This document shows, one piece after another, positions 1 through 10,954 of a DNA stretch of 64,000 nucleotides (positions are counted from its first letter, which is position 1; each line of letters opens with the position of its first letter). The DNA is from Heterobilharzia americana (taxonomy: Eukaryota > Platyhelminthes > Trematoda > Strigeidida > Schistosomatidae). Both the position numbers and the translations under genes were made by a program. Below the pieces are notes generated by a model. That model saw only the letters and a program-made list of their open reading frames with translations. It made no database searches and had not been told where the DNA came from. The stretch lies in the NCBI GenBank assembly GCA_944470555.2, contig OX104131.1, forward strand, positions 18,034,515 to 18,098,514. The letters are read 5' to 3'.

Positions 1-229
1 GAACCGAAAATTTTCATGGGCACCATTGAGAAGATTTCTAGCAAGGAGGATCTATAGTTTAGGTCTTTGCACGCTTCGTCAGAATGTCCAGAATAAGAAA
101 TTGTCTCTCCAATTGCGTGATTAAGCTGTATCATCTCAAGGTTAGCCATATCTTCCAACACTGGGTCCGGTTGACTTCCTATTGCCACTACATCAATACC
201 ACGAATGTCCAGGGTTACGTTATATTTTT
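1..229 (-). other. Unassigned open frame running off the window start
   Basis: On the minus strand about 76 codons are open from near 229 to position 1, where the window ends. The composition looks protein-like (mixed acidic and hydrophobic residues, no low complexity; it contains the string DVVAIGSQPDPVLEDMANL). An in-frame stop lies about 20 nt upstream of the open part and I see no clear splice acceptor at its edge, so it is not a clean exon. I do not recognise the family. It may be the end of a broken element or a chance open frame. Confidence 0.22.
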
Positions 230-430
230 TCAATGTTGATTGTTAATCCTCATAATTATACCATATAAAATCTTTCTCACTCAACTGATAACTTATTATT
301 GATAATCTTTTCCGTTATAAGATAAACTTTCATAGGGATTAAAAGAAACTCAACGGTTGCCACCCTGATGATCATCAGCTCAATAGTTTAGATTGGACAT
401 TGCTAATTTGTAAATAAGTAAGAATTTAAA
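230..430. other. AT-rich stretch, nothing recognised
   Basis: I see no motif, repeat or coding signal between the edge frame and the 5' end of the first RTE copy. Confidence 0.4.
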
Positions 431-2094
431 ACCTCGCCTGGTTAACTAGTTCACTAGTTACTAGCCGGTCCTAAGCCCCCATAAAGAGGAAAGGTTGGGC
501 ATAGGGTTAGCAACCCTACCACGTAAAACAAATCTAACCGCTAAACAAACTTCAAAGCACAAACGATATATAAAAAATAATAACAAAATTATTCCTCACT
601 GGAATCGGAGAGGCGAAATGACGCCAGTTGGTGAAAGCCTTCGGAAAGCCAATTGGCCGATGTGTCTTCACCTCTCCCGATGAAAGCGAAAGTAAACGTG
701 GGGACATGGAAGAATGTCCGTACGATGTTTGAATTAAGCCGCATCATCCTGGAGAGGCTAAAGGATGCACTGGATTTAAAACTACGACCAGAACAGGCCG
801 ACTGGATTCAGGAAGTACAAATCATGTGCCGACCAAATTGCAGCGCTACGCTTCGCATCATCATAGAACAGAGTAGAGAATGGCAATCAGCTCTCTACCT
901 CAACTTTATCGACTTTGAGAAGGCCTTTGACAGCGTCGACAGAGAGGTAATTTGGAAACTGCTTCAATACTACGGAATATTGCAAACCTCTATCAGTCTT
1001 ATTCAACAACTATATGAAGATGCCACATGCCAAGTAATTCACAGTGGGAAGCTCAGTGATGCTTTTGAAGTGAAGTGAAGACAGGAGTACAACAAGGTTG
1101 CCTACTATCCCCCATGATATTCCTCATTGTGGTCGACTGGACTCGATCATGCAACAAACAGTGAGGAGTGAGAAGACGAGCATACGTTGGTTGGGCCGAT
1201 GAAAAGACCCCAGAAGGAGATTTGGATTTCGCCAACGATGACTTGTGCCTGATGTCACATAAACTTGAAGATCTGTAGGCAAAAACTAACGAGTTGACAG
1301 AAGAGGCAGGGCAATGAAGACGGGACTTCAAGTGAATATAGAGAAGACAGAGGTGATGAAGATACCGCACTACCACCATCAACAACAACAACAAACTCCA
1401 GTCACCAACAACGGGAGAAACTTAAAGGAAATAACCTCCTTCACCTATCCACCTGGCCCGCACTGTTTCAACTACAGGCAGCGGTGGCACAGACGAGGAT
1501 GTCAAAGTCAGAATCGGAAAAGCAAGACAGGCGTTCATTAGCTTGAAACCAGTGTGGAGATCTTCTGCACTGCACTCAGCATGTGGAACAACATCCGGAT
1601 TTTCAACACCAACATCAGTCAAATCAGTGCTTCTGTGTGCTGGTTCAGAGACTTGGCGCGTTACGAAAGGGATTTCCAATAAACTACAGACATTCATCAA
1701 CAACTGCTTACGCTGGCTCGCTACTGAAGATCAGATGGATTGCCAGAATAGCGAGAATAAGCAACGAGGAGCTCTGGGAACGAACCAACCAAGAACTTAT
1801 CACCCAACAAATATGCAGCGGAAGGAAGTAGAGATGGATTGGGCATACACTGAGAAGGCCGACTGGGGACATCACGCCTCAGGCCAGGTACTAGGGTGGA
1901 ATCCCCATGGGAAGCGACGAGTTGGGCGTCTCGGGCGAGGGTGACATGGAGGAGGTCGTGCGAGGAGGAGGTGAGAGCTTGTGGGCTGTCGTGGAACGAG
2001 GTTGCAAAGATTTCAGAGGACAGAGTAGAATGGAGACATGCTACTAAACCCCTATGTTCCACTAGGAACCCAAGGGACTAATAAAAATAATAAA
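431..2094 (+). mobile_element. RTE-type LINE copy 1, internally deleted and frameshifted
   Basis: A non-LTR retrotransposon copy. The 5' leader (from ACCTCGCCTGG) is shared with the copies at 2544 and 16432. The endonuclease start (GTW..VRTMFE, near 695-737) is fused directly to the reverse transcriptase at RIILERLKDALDLKLR (about 740), so roughly 1.5 kb of endonuclease and linker are missing. The RT signature FIDFEKAFDSVDRE lies at about 900-950, the catalytic region reads FANDDLCLMSH near 1228-1260, and the C-terminal 'finger' part ends with HATKPLCSTRNPRD at about 2035-2080. Frameshifts and stops occur at 1076 and beyond. It ends in an AAT-rich tail, as RTE elements do. Close to the schistosome SR2/Perere-3 group, but I cannot name the family. 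Confidence 0.85.
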
Positions 2095-2543
2095 GGATTT
2101 AAAGGTATCCTAACCAACAGTGGAGTCGATAGTTTGAGAAAACTTAGGCACCGAGTTAGTATGATTCACTATATAAGATGTACCTCTACTTGTGTAATCC
2201 TCGGTAGTATATTGGAACGAATAATAAAAGTAAACAAATATTTTATTATCTCTTATGTACTATGCCGAGACTAGACAAGTAAAAATACACCTTATACCAT
2301 GAATAAACAGTTTACTTGAAAATGCATTTAAGTAGTATGATGTTTTAGCCGGTATTTATCAATTCAGCGAATAGTTATTAAATTCTAGTTAGTGACCCTT
2401 TCAAACTCTGAACTTCACGTTTTCAGATATTGATTTTACTAACATTCACCACCATCTAGCTTCTTCTGCAACCAATATGCGAAGTCGCGAATAAGTGCAA
2501 GTTCATGCTAAGCTTTAAATTTTCTTTCTCATTAGCAGTTTCA
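2095..2543. other. Intergenic spacer between two RTE copies
   Basis: Low-GC sequence without coding signal. A piece at about 2185-2250 (GTGTAATCC...GTAGTATATTGGAACGAATAA) has a diverged relative at about 59632-59680, so it is probably part of an unnamed dispersed repeat. Confidence 0.35.
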
Positions 2544-3334
2544 ACCTCGCCTAGTTGACCAGTTCATAAGCTAACAGCCGGTCCGAAGCATGGATAAACA
2601 GCAAAGGTTGGCCACACGGCTACCAACCCTACCCCATAAAAACAATCCAACCACTAAAGAAACTTCAAAACACAAAGGAAATATAAAAAACAAAAATATA
2701 CTTATTCCTCACTGGAATCAGAGGGATGAAATGACGCGGGTTCGTGAATGTCGTTGGGAAGCCAATTGGCTGATATGTCTTCGGTTCACAAGATGGAATC
2801 AAAAAGATACATGGAGACATAGAATGTCCACTCAAAGTTTGGAAATGGATGGCAAGGCTGCCCAGATTACAAAAGAGATGAGAAGATGAGGCATAGAAGT
2901 GCTAGAAACCTGCGAGGAATCAGCAGATGGAATGGAAGTGGACTGTCGAAACTGTCAACTGAGAGGAGTCAATAATCTACTCCGATATTGTCACCCAGAC
3001 GACAACCACGAGCACACTGACTTTTCAACTGGCTATCATGATGATCCCAACAGCATCGAAGACTCTCTCTCTCTCTCATGCAGTGAGAAGCAATCTCCTC
3101 CATCAGGATCAGAATCATGACAGCAAGATTCAAATCAGAAGGAAGGAAACTCACAAGCATACAATGCTACACTACACACCTACAAGTAATGCAGATGAAG
3201 AGAAGAAGGAGGAATTCAACAGACAACTGCAATCAGTAATGGATAAGACCCCACACCAGATGGTGTCCTGGAAATAGTAATGAGTGGGGTGACATGAATG
3301 CCGACCTGGGAGTGAACAACACAGGAAGAGAACT
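2544..3334 (+). mobile_element. RTE-type LINE copy 2, 5' part (split by a Gypsy insertion)
   Basis: The 5' leader and endonuclease N-terminal part of an RTE copy. Leader from 2544; the frame from 2590 to 2889 contains KAAQITKEMRR, the usual start of the RTE endonuclease helix. The endonuclease continues in broken frames past HPDDNHEHT (about 2993) to a region equivalent to GD-N-A (about 3290-3325). At 3334 the copy stops and an LTR begins. The matching continuation starts at 8449. The closely related minus-strand copy at 12915-16432 runs straight through this site, which shows that the two halves were once contiguous. Confidence 0.85.
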
Positions 3335-3585
3335 TGTAGCATTTATTCCACCATATTGTGTTCATATGTGTAACAACTCATTGAACACTTTTGTTTAGTT
3401 GTACTGATGAAAACACTCTTCATGCTCGCTCCTTGACCAATACAATATCCTGGTATATACATCTGGTTAACTCCTGATATTCACGCTGTCTGACTCAGGT
3501 GGATCAGTAGTGTAGAGAATTATAAATAGGTGGTAGTGTATCTGGACGTGTATATAAATTTGGAGTCAGATTTCAGAGCTCGACA
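3335..3585 (+). repeat. 5' LTR of the Gypsy-type element
   Basis: 251 bp, starting TGTAGCATTT and ending GAGCTCGACA, so it has TG...CA ends. It contains TATA-like boxes (TTATAAATAG near 3519-3530, TATATAAATT near 3551-3560) fitting a Pol II promoter. Related copies are at 8197-8448 and, on the minus strand, 24667-24917; most of it is repeated at 10371-10620. Confidence 0.88.
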
Positions 3586-3588
3586 AAC

Positions 3589-3607
3589 TGGTCAGCCCGA
3601 CGTGATT
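3589..3607 (+). promoter_or_regulatory. Primer-binding site, probably tRNA-Trp
   Basis: Three bases after the 5' LTR lies TGGTCAGCCCGACGTGATT. It starts with TGG, as expected for pairing with a tRNA CCA end, and matches the complement of the animal tRNA-Trp 3' end at 17 of 19 positions as I recall that tRNA. Confidence 0.65.
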
Positions 3608-3693
3608 AAACTCTAGCAAGTTTTACTGACGGATACTATTGTTGTTTTCAATTGAGTACTGCAACCACAGTCATTAATAACTCTATACAATAC

Positions 3694-3695
<2 letters not shown>

Positions 3696-3741
<46 letters not shown>
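3696..3741. repeat. (TA)n microsatellite
   Basis: An uninterrupted TA run of 46 bp in the leader of the Gypsy-type element. Confidence 0.95.
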
Positions 3742-3743
<2 letters not shown>

Positions 3744-3945
3744 TGAGAATTTCTCTGACTGCTTTGTGGTAGGCATTGACATACTTGTTTATTGTATTTT
3801 TCCTTCCCTTCTTCCTAAATATTTTTTTCTTTTCTGTACCAGTACTGATGTCCTCAAACTCTCATAGTCAAGACTGTTCGAATGTAGGGTCTGTGGGTGC
3901 CATTAATCTTCATACGCCTTGTTTCAAGTTTAATGACCAGCAATT

Positions 3946-4620
3946 GTGATTTGTCCGTCTACAACATTTCTTCATGGCCAATCATATAACTTCACAAAAC
4001 ACAAAGTTCGGATACACAAGCTCTGTTTTGCCAGAAAAGTGGCTGAACAAGTAAGGGAGAAACTATCAAAGCCCCACCCAGATACACCTTATGATGTTTT
4101 CAAGCAGGAGGTGCTGGAAGCTACTTCGTCATCTGACCAGAAGGCTGTCGATCAACTACTAAGCAGCATATGCCTCGGTGACAGAACACCTTCACAACTT
4201 AAACGACATATGCAAAGTCTGCTGGAAGATAGGAAAGTAGACAACCGTTTATTCTATCAGCTCTGGCAGCGGAGACTTCCTTCATGTATTCAGCAGACAT
4301 TAGCTGTAGGAGGTGTGGACGTTGACATTGACAGGTTGGCTGACATCGCTGACCATATGTATGAAAGGATGCCTAAACCGGTTGAAAGTATTACTGGGCC
4401 AACGCAAAACGACCAAGTAGCCGCTTTAGAGGTGAAGATCGACATACTTACAGGACAACTGACGGCTTTACAGTTAAACCGACGGTCACTGAAGTTCTGC
4501 AGAAGCAGATCCCGTAGTCGTGATAGGACCACGAGTAGGATTGCATCTAAAAGTAGCACGTGCTGATATCACAAGAAGTTTGGCAGTGAAGCACGTTGCT
4601 GTTTGTTACCATGCGATTTT
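3946..4620 (+). pseudogene. gag remnant of the Gypsy-type element
   Basis: Reads as a retroelement capsid: the segment at about 4060-4310 (KPHPDTPYDVFKQEVLEAT, then SLLEDRKVDNRLFYQLWQRR and LP..IQQTL) has the helical layout of Gypsy Gag. A basic SRSRSRDRTTSR stretch at about 4500-4545 leads into a zinc-knuckle-like C..H....C spacing (YHKKFGSEARCC, about 4567-4605). A stop at about 4564 separates the two. The region before 3946 is disordered or deleted, so there is no trustworthy start codon. Confidence 0.75.
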
Positions 4621-4689
4621 AAAACCTTCTCATCGGGAAACGGAAGGGCCGGCGATCAGTGACGACTGCTGTCTCCGGCGAACAACAAC

Positions 4690-7665
4690 ACAGTCGTTTG
4701 TTTCGGGTGACGGATAGGAAGACCAGAGCGCCGTTTCTGGTTGACACTTGATCCGAAGTGAGCGTAATCCCACTCACACCTTCCGAAAAATACCATCCCA
4801 ACCCGACCTTGGTACTACAAGCGACAAACAGATCTGTTATTACTATGTATGGAACCAAAATTCTGATCCTAGACATTGGCTTCCACACACCATCCCAGTG
4901 GGAATTCTTCATCGCTGACATATCGTCGCCTATCATCTACATGGATTTCCTTCAACACTAAAAACTATTGGTCGACTCTAGTCGCCATAGACTAGTCAGC
5001 CGTAATGGTGAATTTTCTGTCACCGGTATCGCTACGGAGACAAAAACAATAAACCTAGTCGTAGCTCCAATAAACAACACTTCCGAGTACGATATTCTCC
5101 TGCGAGAATTTCCCGAGCTCACTCAAACGGATTACACGAAGTCCTCTCCAAAACACATGGTGACGCACCATATTCTTACAAAAGGTCCTCCAGTCTCATC
5201 AAAACCTCGACGCTTAGACCGTAGGAAGCTGCAGATAGCAAAACAGGAATTTGATAAACTTCTAAAGTTGGGAGTTATACGCCCTTCCAAGAGCCCATGG
5301 TCATCACACCTGCATATGGTACCCAAAAAAACATCAGGGGAAATACGGCCTTGCGGTGATTATCGAACGTTGAATAAGCGCACGGTCCCTGATAAGTATC
5401 CAATTCCTCACTTACATGATTTTATGAACTCTATGACAAAAGTAAATATTTTTTCCAAGATTGACCTCGTGCGAGCTTACTATCACATTCCTGTGGAACC
5501 CAATGATGTTTTTAAGACGGCCATCAATACCCCCTCGGACTATTCGAATTTATTCGTATGCCGTTCAGTTTGACAAATGCTGCTCAAATATTCCAAAGAT
5601 TTATAGATCAGGTACTTCATGGATTACCTTTCGTCAGTGCATACATAGATGACTTAATAGTAGCTAGCGCATCTGAAACAGAGCACCTGCAACATCTGAG
5701 GACGCTTTTCGAACGACTGCGTGAATATGGCATTACAATCATCAATCCGCAGAAATGCGAATTTGGCAAGGAATCCACACAGTTTTTGGGTCACATTGTT
5801 AATGCCAACGGTGTTAAACCAGTTCCGCAAGAAGTAGATGCAATTCGAGAATATCCTTTTCCAGAATCGTTTCGAAAGCTGCGAAGATTTCTGGGTTAAT
5901 AAACTTCTATCGACGTTTCATACCTAAATGTGCTGAAGTAGCCCAACCGCTGACAGATTTGTTGCAAGGACGACCCAAAGTGTTTCACATGATCCAAGCG
6001 GCCCATGATGCTTTTGGCAAACTGAAGCTGGCTTTAAGTTCTGAAACTCTTCTCTGTCGTCGGGATTCAGAAGCACCACTAGCCATCATGACAGACGCTT
6101 CAAATGTTGTGGTAGGCTCAGTACTACAACGGTTTGTTCACGGTCAGTGGGAGCCATTATCTTTCTCCTCCAAACGACTTAATGCCTCTCAATCGCGATA
6201 CAGTACATTCGGTAGAGAGCTACTGGCGATTTATTTAGCTATCAAGCATTTCAGATATGTGCTTGAAAGGTACACATTTATAGTATTCACTGACCATAAG
6301 CCACTCACAAAAGCAAATGAGGCAAAGCATGACAACTACTCACCACGAGAAATTCGACATTTAGAATTTATTTCACAATTCACTTCAGATATAGGTGTGT
6401 CAAATGCAGCAAAAATGAGGTAGCTGATGCTTTGTCTCGTGTGTACGTAAACATCTTAGAACGTGACCATATTGACCTAGCAGAAATGGCAGAGTTAGAG
6501 GTGACGGTTGAGGACTTGAAAAATTTGAAAGACAATGTGAACACCTCATTACGTGTTGAAGAAGTGGCGCTTCATGACTCTGTAACCATCACCTGTGATG
6601 TATCCAAGAGTAAAACACGTCCGTCTTTGCCTTTGTCAATGAGACGATTAGTCTTCTCTAAGATGCATGGCATTTCACATCCTGTATTCGAACTACGGTG
6701 AAGTTAATTACTACTGACCGATACGTCTGGTCAAACATGAATCGAGATCTTTGACAGTCATCCAGAGCTTGTTTAGCATGCCAGAGATCGAAAGTGCAAA
6801 GACATATTCTTTCACCTACGGGAAGATTTTCGCACCGGATGGCAGATTTGAACATATACACGTTGACATCGTTGGACCACTAACCCCATCAAATGGTTTT
6901 AGCTACATTTTAACAAGTGTAGACAGATTCACGAGATGGCCAGTGGCAATACCTCTGCAGGGTATATCTGCCGAAACAGTAGCCAGAAATATCATCCAGC
7001 ACTGGATTTCTAACTTTGGTGTCCCAAGTGTCATCACCACAGATAGAGGTATGCAGTTCGAGAGTAGTCTATTTCAACAGTTAACTGAACTTGTCGGGAT
7101 CAAGCACACAAGAACCGCTGCGAACCATCCTACATCCAATGGTATTTTTGAAAGGTTCCATCGACAACTGAAAGCAGCATTCATGGCAGTAAAGACTGGT
7201 GACAAGTGGAGTGACAAATTATTACTAGTACTCCTTGGTATACGTTCGAGTGTCAAGCAGGACATTGGCTGCTGTACTGCTGAGTTAGTTTATGGAACTA
7301 CTTTACCATTGCTAGGAGAGTATTTTAACCCAGCAACAGACGTTCCACCAGACTTGACTAACCATGTACAATAACTACGGCGACACATGAACACACTTCG
7401 ACCTCAGTCCCCACGATACCGAGACAACCAAGTTCACGTACCTCAGTACATCTCAAACTGCACTCACATTTTTGTCCGAAACGACGGCGTACGAAAACCC
7501 TTACAGCCCCCATATGAAGGATATTTCAAGGTAATAAGTAAATCAGATAAGGTTGTCACGGTCGAACGCTCAGGTAGACGAGAACCGGTCAGCATTGACA
7601 AAATCAAGCCAGCGTTTGTGGAACTACATGTCACTGATACCAAGTCTGAACCGACAGTGAAGTAA
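4690..7665 (+). pseudogene. pol remnant of the Gypsy-type element (protease, RT, RNase H, integrase)
   Basis: Domains in order. Protease at about 4730-4960: the active-site Asp-Thr-Gly codons read GAC ACT TGA (4743-4751), so the glycine is a stop. RT at 4968-5899 with [27 protein letters not shown], a frame change near 5530-5560, and YIDD at about 5643. RNase H at about 5960-6420 with TDAS near 6091 and FTDHKPL near 6290. Integrase at about 6640-7374: an H..H pair near 6667, then Asp (VDIVGPL), Asp (TTDRG) and Glu (IFERF), the last two 35 residues apart, the classical DD35E spacing. A GPY/F-like tail lies at 7387-7665. Stops at 5897-5899 and 6421-6423 and several frame changes show it is not functional. 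Confidence 0.9.
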
Positions 7666-8196
7666 CCGGAAACACCGAAAACCACCGTCGAAACAGAAAC
7701 AACGGCATCGAAATCACACAATAGTGGCGACGGTAGCAGAACCACAAGATCCGGAATATGAGTCAGTTGGCCACGACGTTACTTTCAGACAATTTACTTT
7801 TCATAAAAACCAATTCTCTGGTAACATTATTTCCGTTTATTGTTCATTACCTTGTTGAAAACATGATCACATGATGTTTTTAGACTTTTGCACATGCACA
7901 AAAAAAGACGTTTTCCCCTAGCAACGTGGACTTCCGAATCTTTTATTTCTTAACAATGTTCTGGGTATTAGGATTTCGGGCCACTTTTTTATCCCCGGAT
8001 ACATTATTAATTCGGTAAATTTATTTTACTGTTTCTACTATCATACACTTCATTTTTATGTAGATACTCTTCCAATCAGTTTTCATCCTGATAATAGATA
8101 TCCTTGAATATCTTCAAAATGAGTTTACCTTTCACATAACATCTTATATCGAACACAGATATTCCATCCAATATCTGTATTCTCGGGAGCAACATA
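7666..8196 (+). other. 3' untranslated part of the Gypsy-type element
   Basis: No coding signal. It lies between the integrase tail and the 3' LTR. The usual polypurine tract just before the LTR is weak here (CTCGGGAGCAACATA at about 8182-8196). Confidence 0.6.
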
Positions 8197-8448
8197 TGTA
8201 GCTTTTCATTTCACTGTATTGTGTTCATATATATAACAACTCATTGAACATTTTTGTTTAGTTGTACTGATGAAAACACTCTTCACGCTCTCTCCTTGAC
8301 CAATAAAATAACCTCATATATACATCACGTTAACTCCTGATATTCACGCCGTCTGACTCAGGTGCATCAGTAGTGTGGAGAATTAAAAATAGGTGATAGT
8401 GTATCTGGACCTGTATAGAAATTAGGAGTCAGATTTGAGAGCTCGAAA
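8197..8448 (+). repeat. 3' LTR of the Gypsy-type element
   Basis: 252 bp, starting TGTAGCTTTT and ending GAGCTCGAAA, where the terminal CA has become AA. It is followed at once by AACT, the target duplication, and then by RTE endonuclease sequence. Confidence 0.85.
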
Positions 8449-9964
8449 AACTGATCCATCACCGTTTGAGAGGAACACGGTGGAATGAATGAGAATGGAG
8501 ATCGGTCTACAGACTTCTGTGCATTTCATCAATGATTTGGTGTTTGGAGACGAGGCAGTGTGCACAAACACAAGGATATTGACAAGGCAGTGACATGGAT
8601 TTGATTTCACCAGATGGACAGACCACACTGAAAATCAGATCGACTTCATCTGAATGTGAAGAAAGTGGAGATAGAGACGCAGCCTGCTGGACACGAGATG
8701 AGATGAGGAAGAGGAGCAGATGTAGGTGGTCCACACCACTCACTATCTCGTGTAAGTTACCTATGCTCAATACCACGTTGAAAGTAATCAAAGAAGTTGG
8801 TAATGATAGATGACAGTGGAAGTTGAACACCGAGAACACGAACTGAACTGGAGGACGATACTACAAATGATATCTTCATGTCGGCCAGCCATCAGGACGA
8901 AATGGGAGACATTGAGCAATATTTCCGATGGGGCATGCATGGAAGAACACTGGAACTTTTTGACAGAGAGATGTGTGAGAAAACATGCCTAACCGTGTTA
9001 GGAAGGAAGAAGAAGAAGAAGAAAGAAGACAAGGAATGGATCTCGACGGAGACATGTAAGTTGATAGAGGAGGGTGAGGAAGATGGTGAAGCAGAAGATG
9101 AACTACTTCAGTGCAGGGATGAAGAACGGAAAGGGGAACTGAACACAACCTGTAAAACACTACACTGGAAAACGAAATGGAGAAGAGTGTGCGCAAAGAC
9201 AGAAGACACTTCCACTACACATTGGCAAGTGAAGCAGAGTAGGTTGTAGGTAAGAGAGCCAGAGACCTGACAACACTATATCAAATAACCAGTTTACTCT
9301 CTGGGATGAAGAGATCAACTTAGATGAAACCAATGAAAGACAGTGAAGGGAACGTAGTTGGTGGGGAGGAGAAAGAAGGGAAGGGATGAATTGACTGCTT
9401 CAGAAAACTCTTGAACCAACCACCACCATCACCACGAACTGCAACTCGTCCAGAAATACGACCAGCAGCCTACCCACAGAATTATCAGTGAACACAAGCC
9501 CCCCAATAGAAGGAGAAGTGAAGTCCTGAACGTCACCCGTCACCAAGTTGTTGAAATCAGGGAAAGCAGCAGGACTGGATAGAATTCCTCCGAAAGCACT
9601 GAAAACAGACGCAGAGACAACAGAGGACATGATCATACAACTACTACAGAAGGTTTGGAAGGAAGGAATGGAGGAAGGAGGGAAAGGTACCTGCCTATGG
9701 ATTGGGAGGAGGGCCACCTTATCAACGGACTACCATTGAAGGGAGACTCAAGTCTTTGCGTGAACTGGTGCGGAATCAAGCTATTGTCCACAGCAAGCAA
9801 ATAAAATATTAAGCCGAATTATCTTGGAGAGACTAAAGGATGCGTTGGATTTAAAATTACGACGAGAACAGGCTGGCTGGCTTTCTGGCTTCATTCATGA
9901 AGAGCAAATCATTTTGTGTATCAAATTGCAACTCTACGCTACGCATCATCAGCAGCAGCAGCAG
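8449..9964 (+). mobile_element. RTE-type LINE copy 2, 3' part, truncated in the RT
   Basis: Continues the copy that stops at 3334. It carries the endonuclease C-terminal half (ENG-DR near 8488, W-I/L-SPDGQTTLKI near 8595-8640), the linker with the KKEDKEWISTETCKLIEE motif (about 9017-9070), and the RT start LKSGKAAGLDRIPPKALKTD (about 9550-9610) through ILERLKDALDLKLRREQAG (about 9820-9880) to ATLR and a short CAG run at about 9950. There the sequence jumps to a repeat of 2931 onward. Frames are broken in many places. Confidence 0.85.
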
Positions 9965-10620
9965 ATGGAATGGAAGTGGACTGTCGAAACTGTCAACTGG
10001 AGAGGAGTCAATAATCTACTCCGATATTGTCACCCAGACGACAACCACGAGCACACTGACTTTTCAACTGGCTATCATGATGATCCCAACAGCATCGAAG
10101 ACTCTCTCTCTCTCTCATGCAGTGAGAAGCAATCTCCTCCATCAGGATCAGAATCATGACAGCAAGATTCAAATCAGAAGGAAGGAAACTCACAAGCATA
10201 CAATGCTACACTACACACCTACAAGTAATGCAGATGAAGAGAAGAAGGAGGAATTCAACAGACAACTGCAATCAGTAATGGATAAGACCCCACACCAGAT
10301 GGTGTCCTGGAAATAGTAATGAGTGGGGTGACATGAATGCCGACCTGGGAGTGAACAACACAGGAAGAGAACTTGTAGCATTTATTCCACCATATTGTGT
10401 TCATATGTGTAACAACTCATTGAACACTTTTGTTTAGTTGTACTGATGAAAACACTCTTCATGCTCGCTCCTTGACCAATACAATATCCTGGTATATACA
10501 TCTGGTTAACTCCTGATATTCACGCTGTCTGACTCAGGTGGATCAGTAGTGTAGAGAATTATAAATAGGTGGTAGTGTATCTGGACGTGTATATAAATTT
10601 GGAGTCAGATTTCAGAGCTC
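9958..10620 (+). repeat. Near-identical partial duplication of 2925-3580
   Basis: About 660 bp match the RTE 5' part plus 5' LTR start with only one visible difference, an extra G after CAACTG near 9999. The left junction falls where both sources carry TCAGCAG..CAGATGG; the right end stops at GAGCTC, 5 bp short of the LTR end, and runs into unrelated sequence (AACACGTCAATG). Confidence 0.88.
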
Positions 10621-10954
10621 AACACGTCAATGTTTAACTTTAATTTATATCATTTTTTACCCAATGACCTACAGCTTTTCAGCAAAGAAATTCTACTTGT
10701 CTTCTTAGGTTTCGATTTCCCTATTGTTACGTAATTCTAGTATTATGTATTAACTAACCAGGCTTTCTTTCAACCTTCATTTTAGTTGTTATGCAATCGG
10801 GAAAAACTGCTGTCGCTGTTTTCCAGTAGCTCCGCAACTGATATTGGTCCGTGATAACTGCCATCTTAAGGTTAGCTTACATTTGACTGCTCTCTTCTTG
10901 TAATGTGTACATTCTTAAGTTATATCTGGTTTGTGAGCAGTTGATAAGAACCCT
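10621..10954. other. Unassigned spacer
   Basis: I see no coding or repeat signal here. Confidence 0.4.

Larger units (their letters stand above)
3335..8448 (+). mobile_element. Gypsy-type LTR retrotransposon, degenerate, nested in RTE copy 2
   Basis: A complete but dead Gypsy/Metaviridae-type element of about 5.1 kb. Order: 5' LTR, tRNA primer site, AT microsatellite, gag, protease, RT, RNase H, integrase with a GPY/F-like tail, a 3' untranslated stretch and the 3' LTR. It is flanked by AACT on both sides (3331-3334 and 8449-8452), the expected 4-bp target duplication. The two LTRs differ at roughly thirty sites by eye, so the insertion is old. Order RT-RNase H-integrase places it with Gypsy rather than Copia. 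No envelope-like frame is seen. Confidence 0.9.

Noticed and set aside
3385..3425. CTGATGA in the LTR (GTACTGATGAAAACAC) as a hammerhead
   Set aside because: There is no stem II followed by GAAA and no partner stems, so the match is chance.
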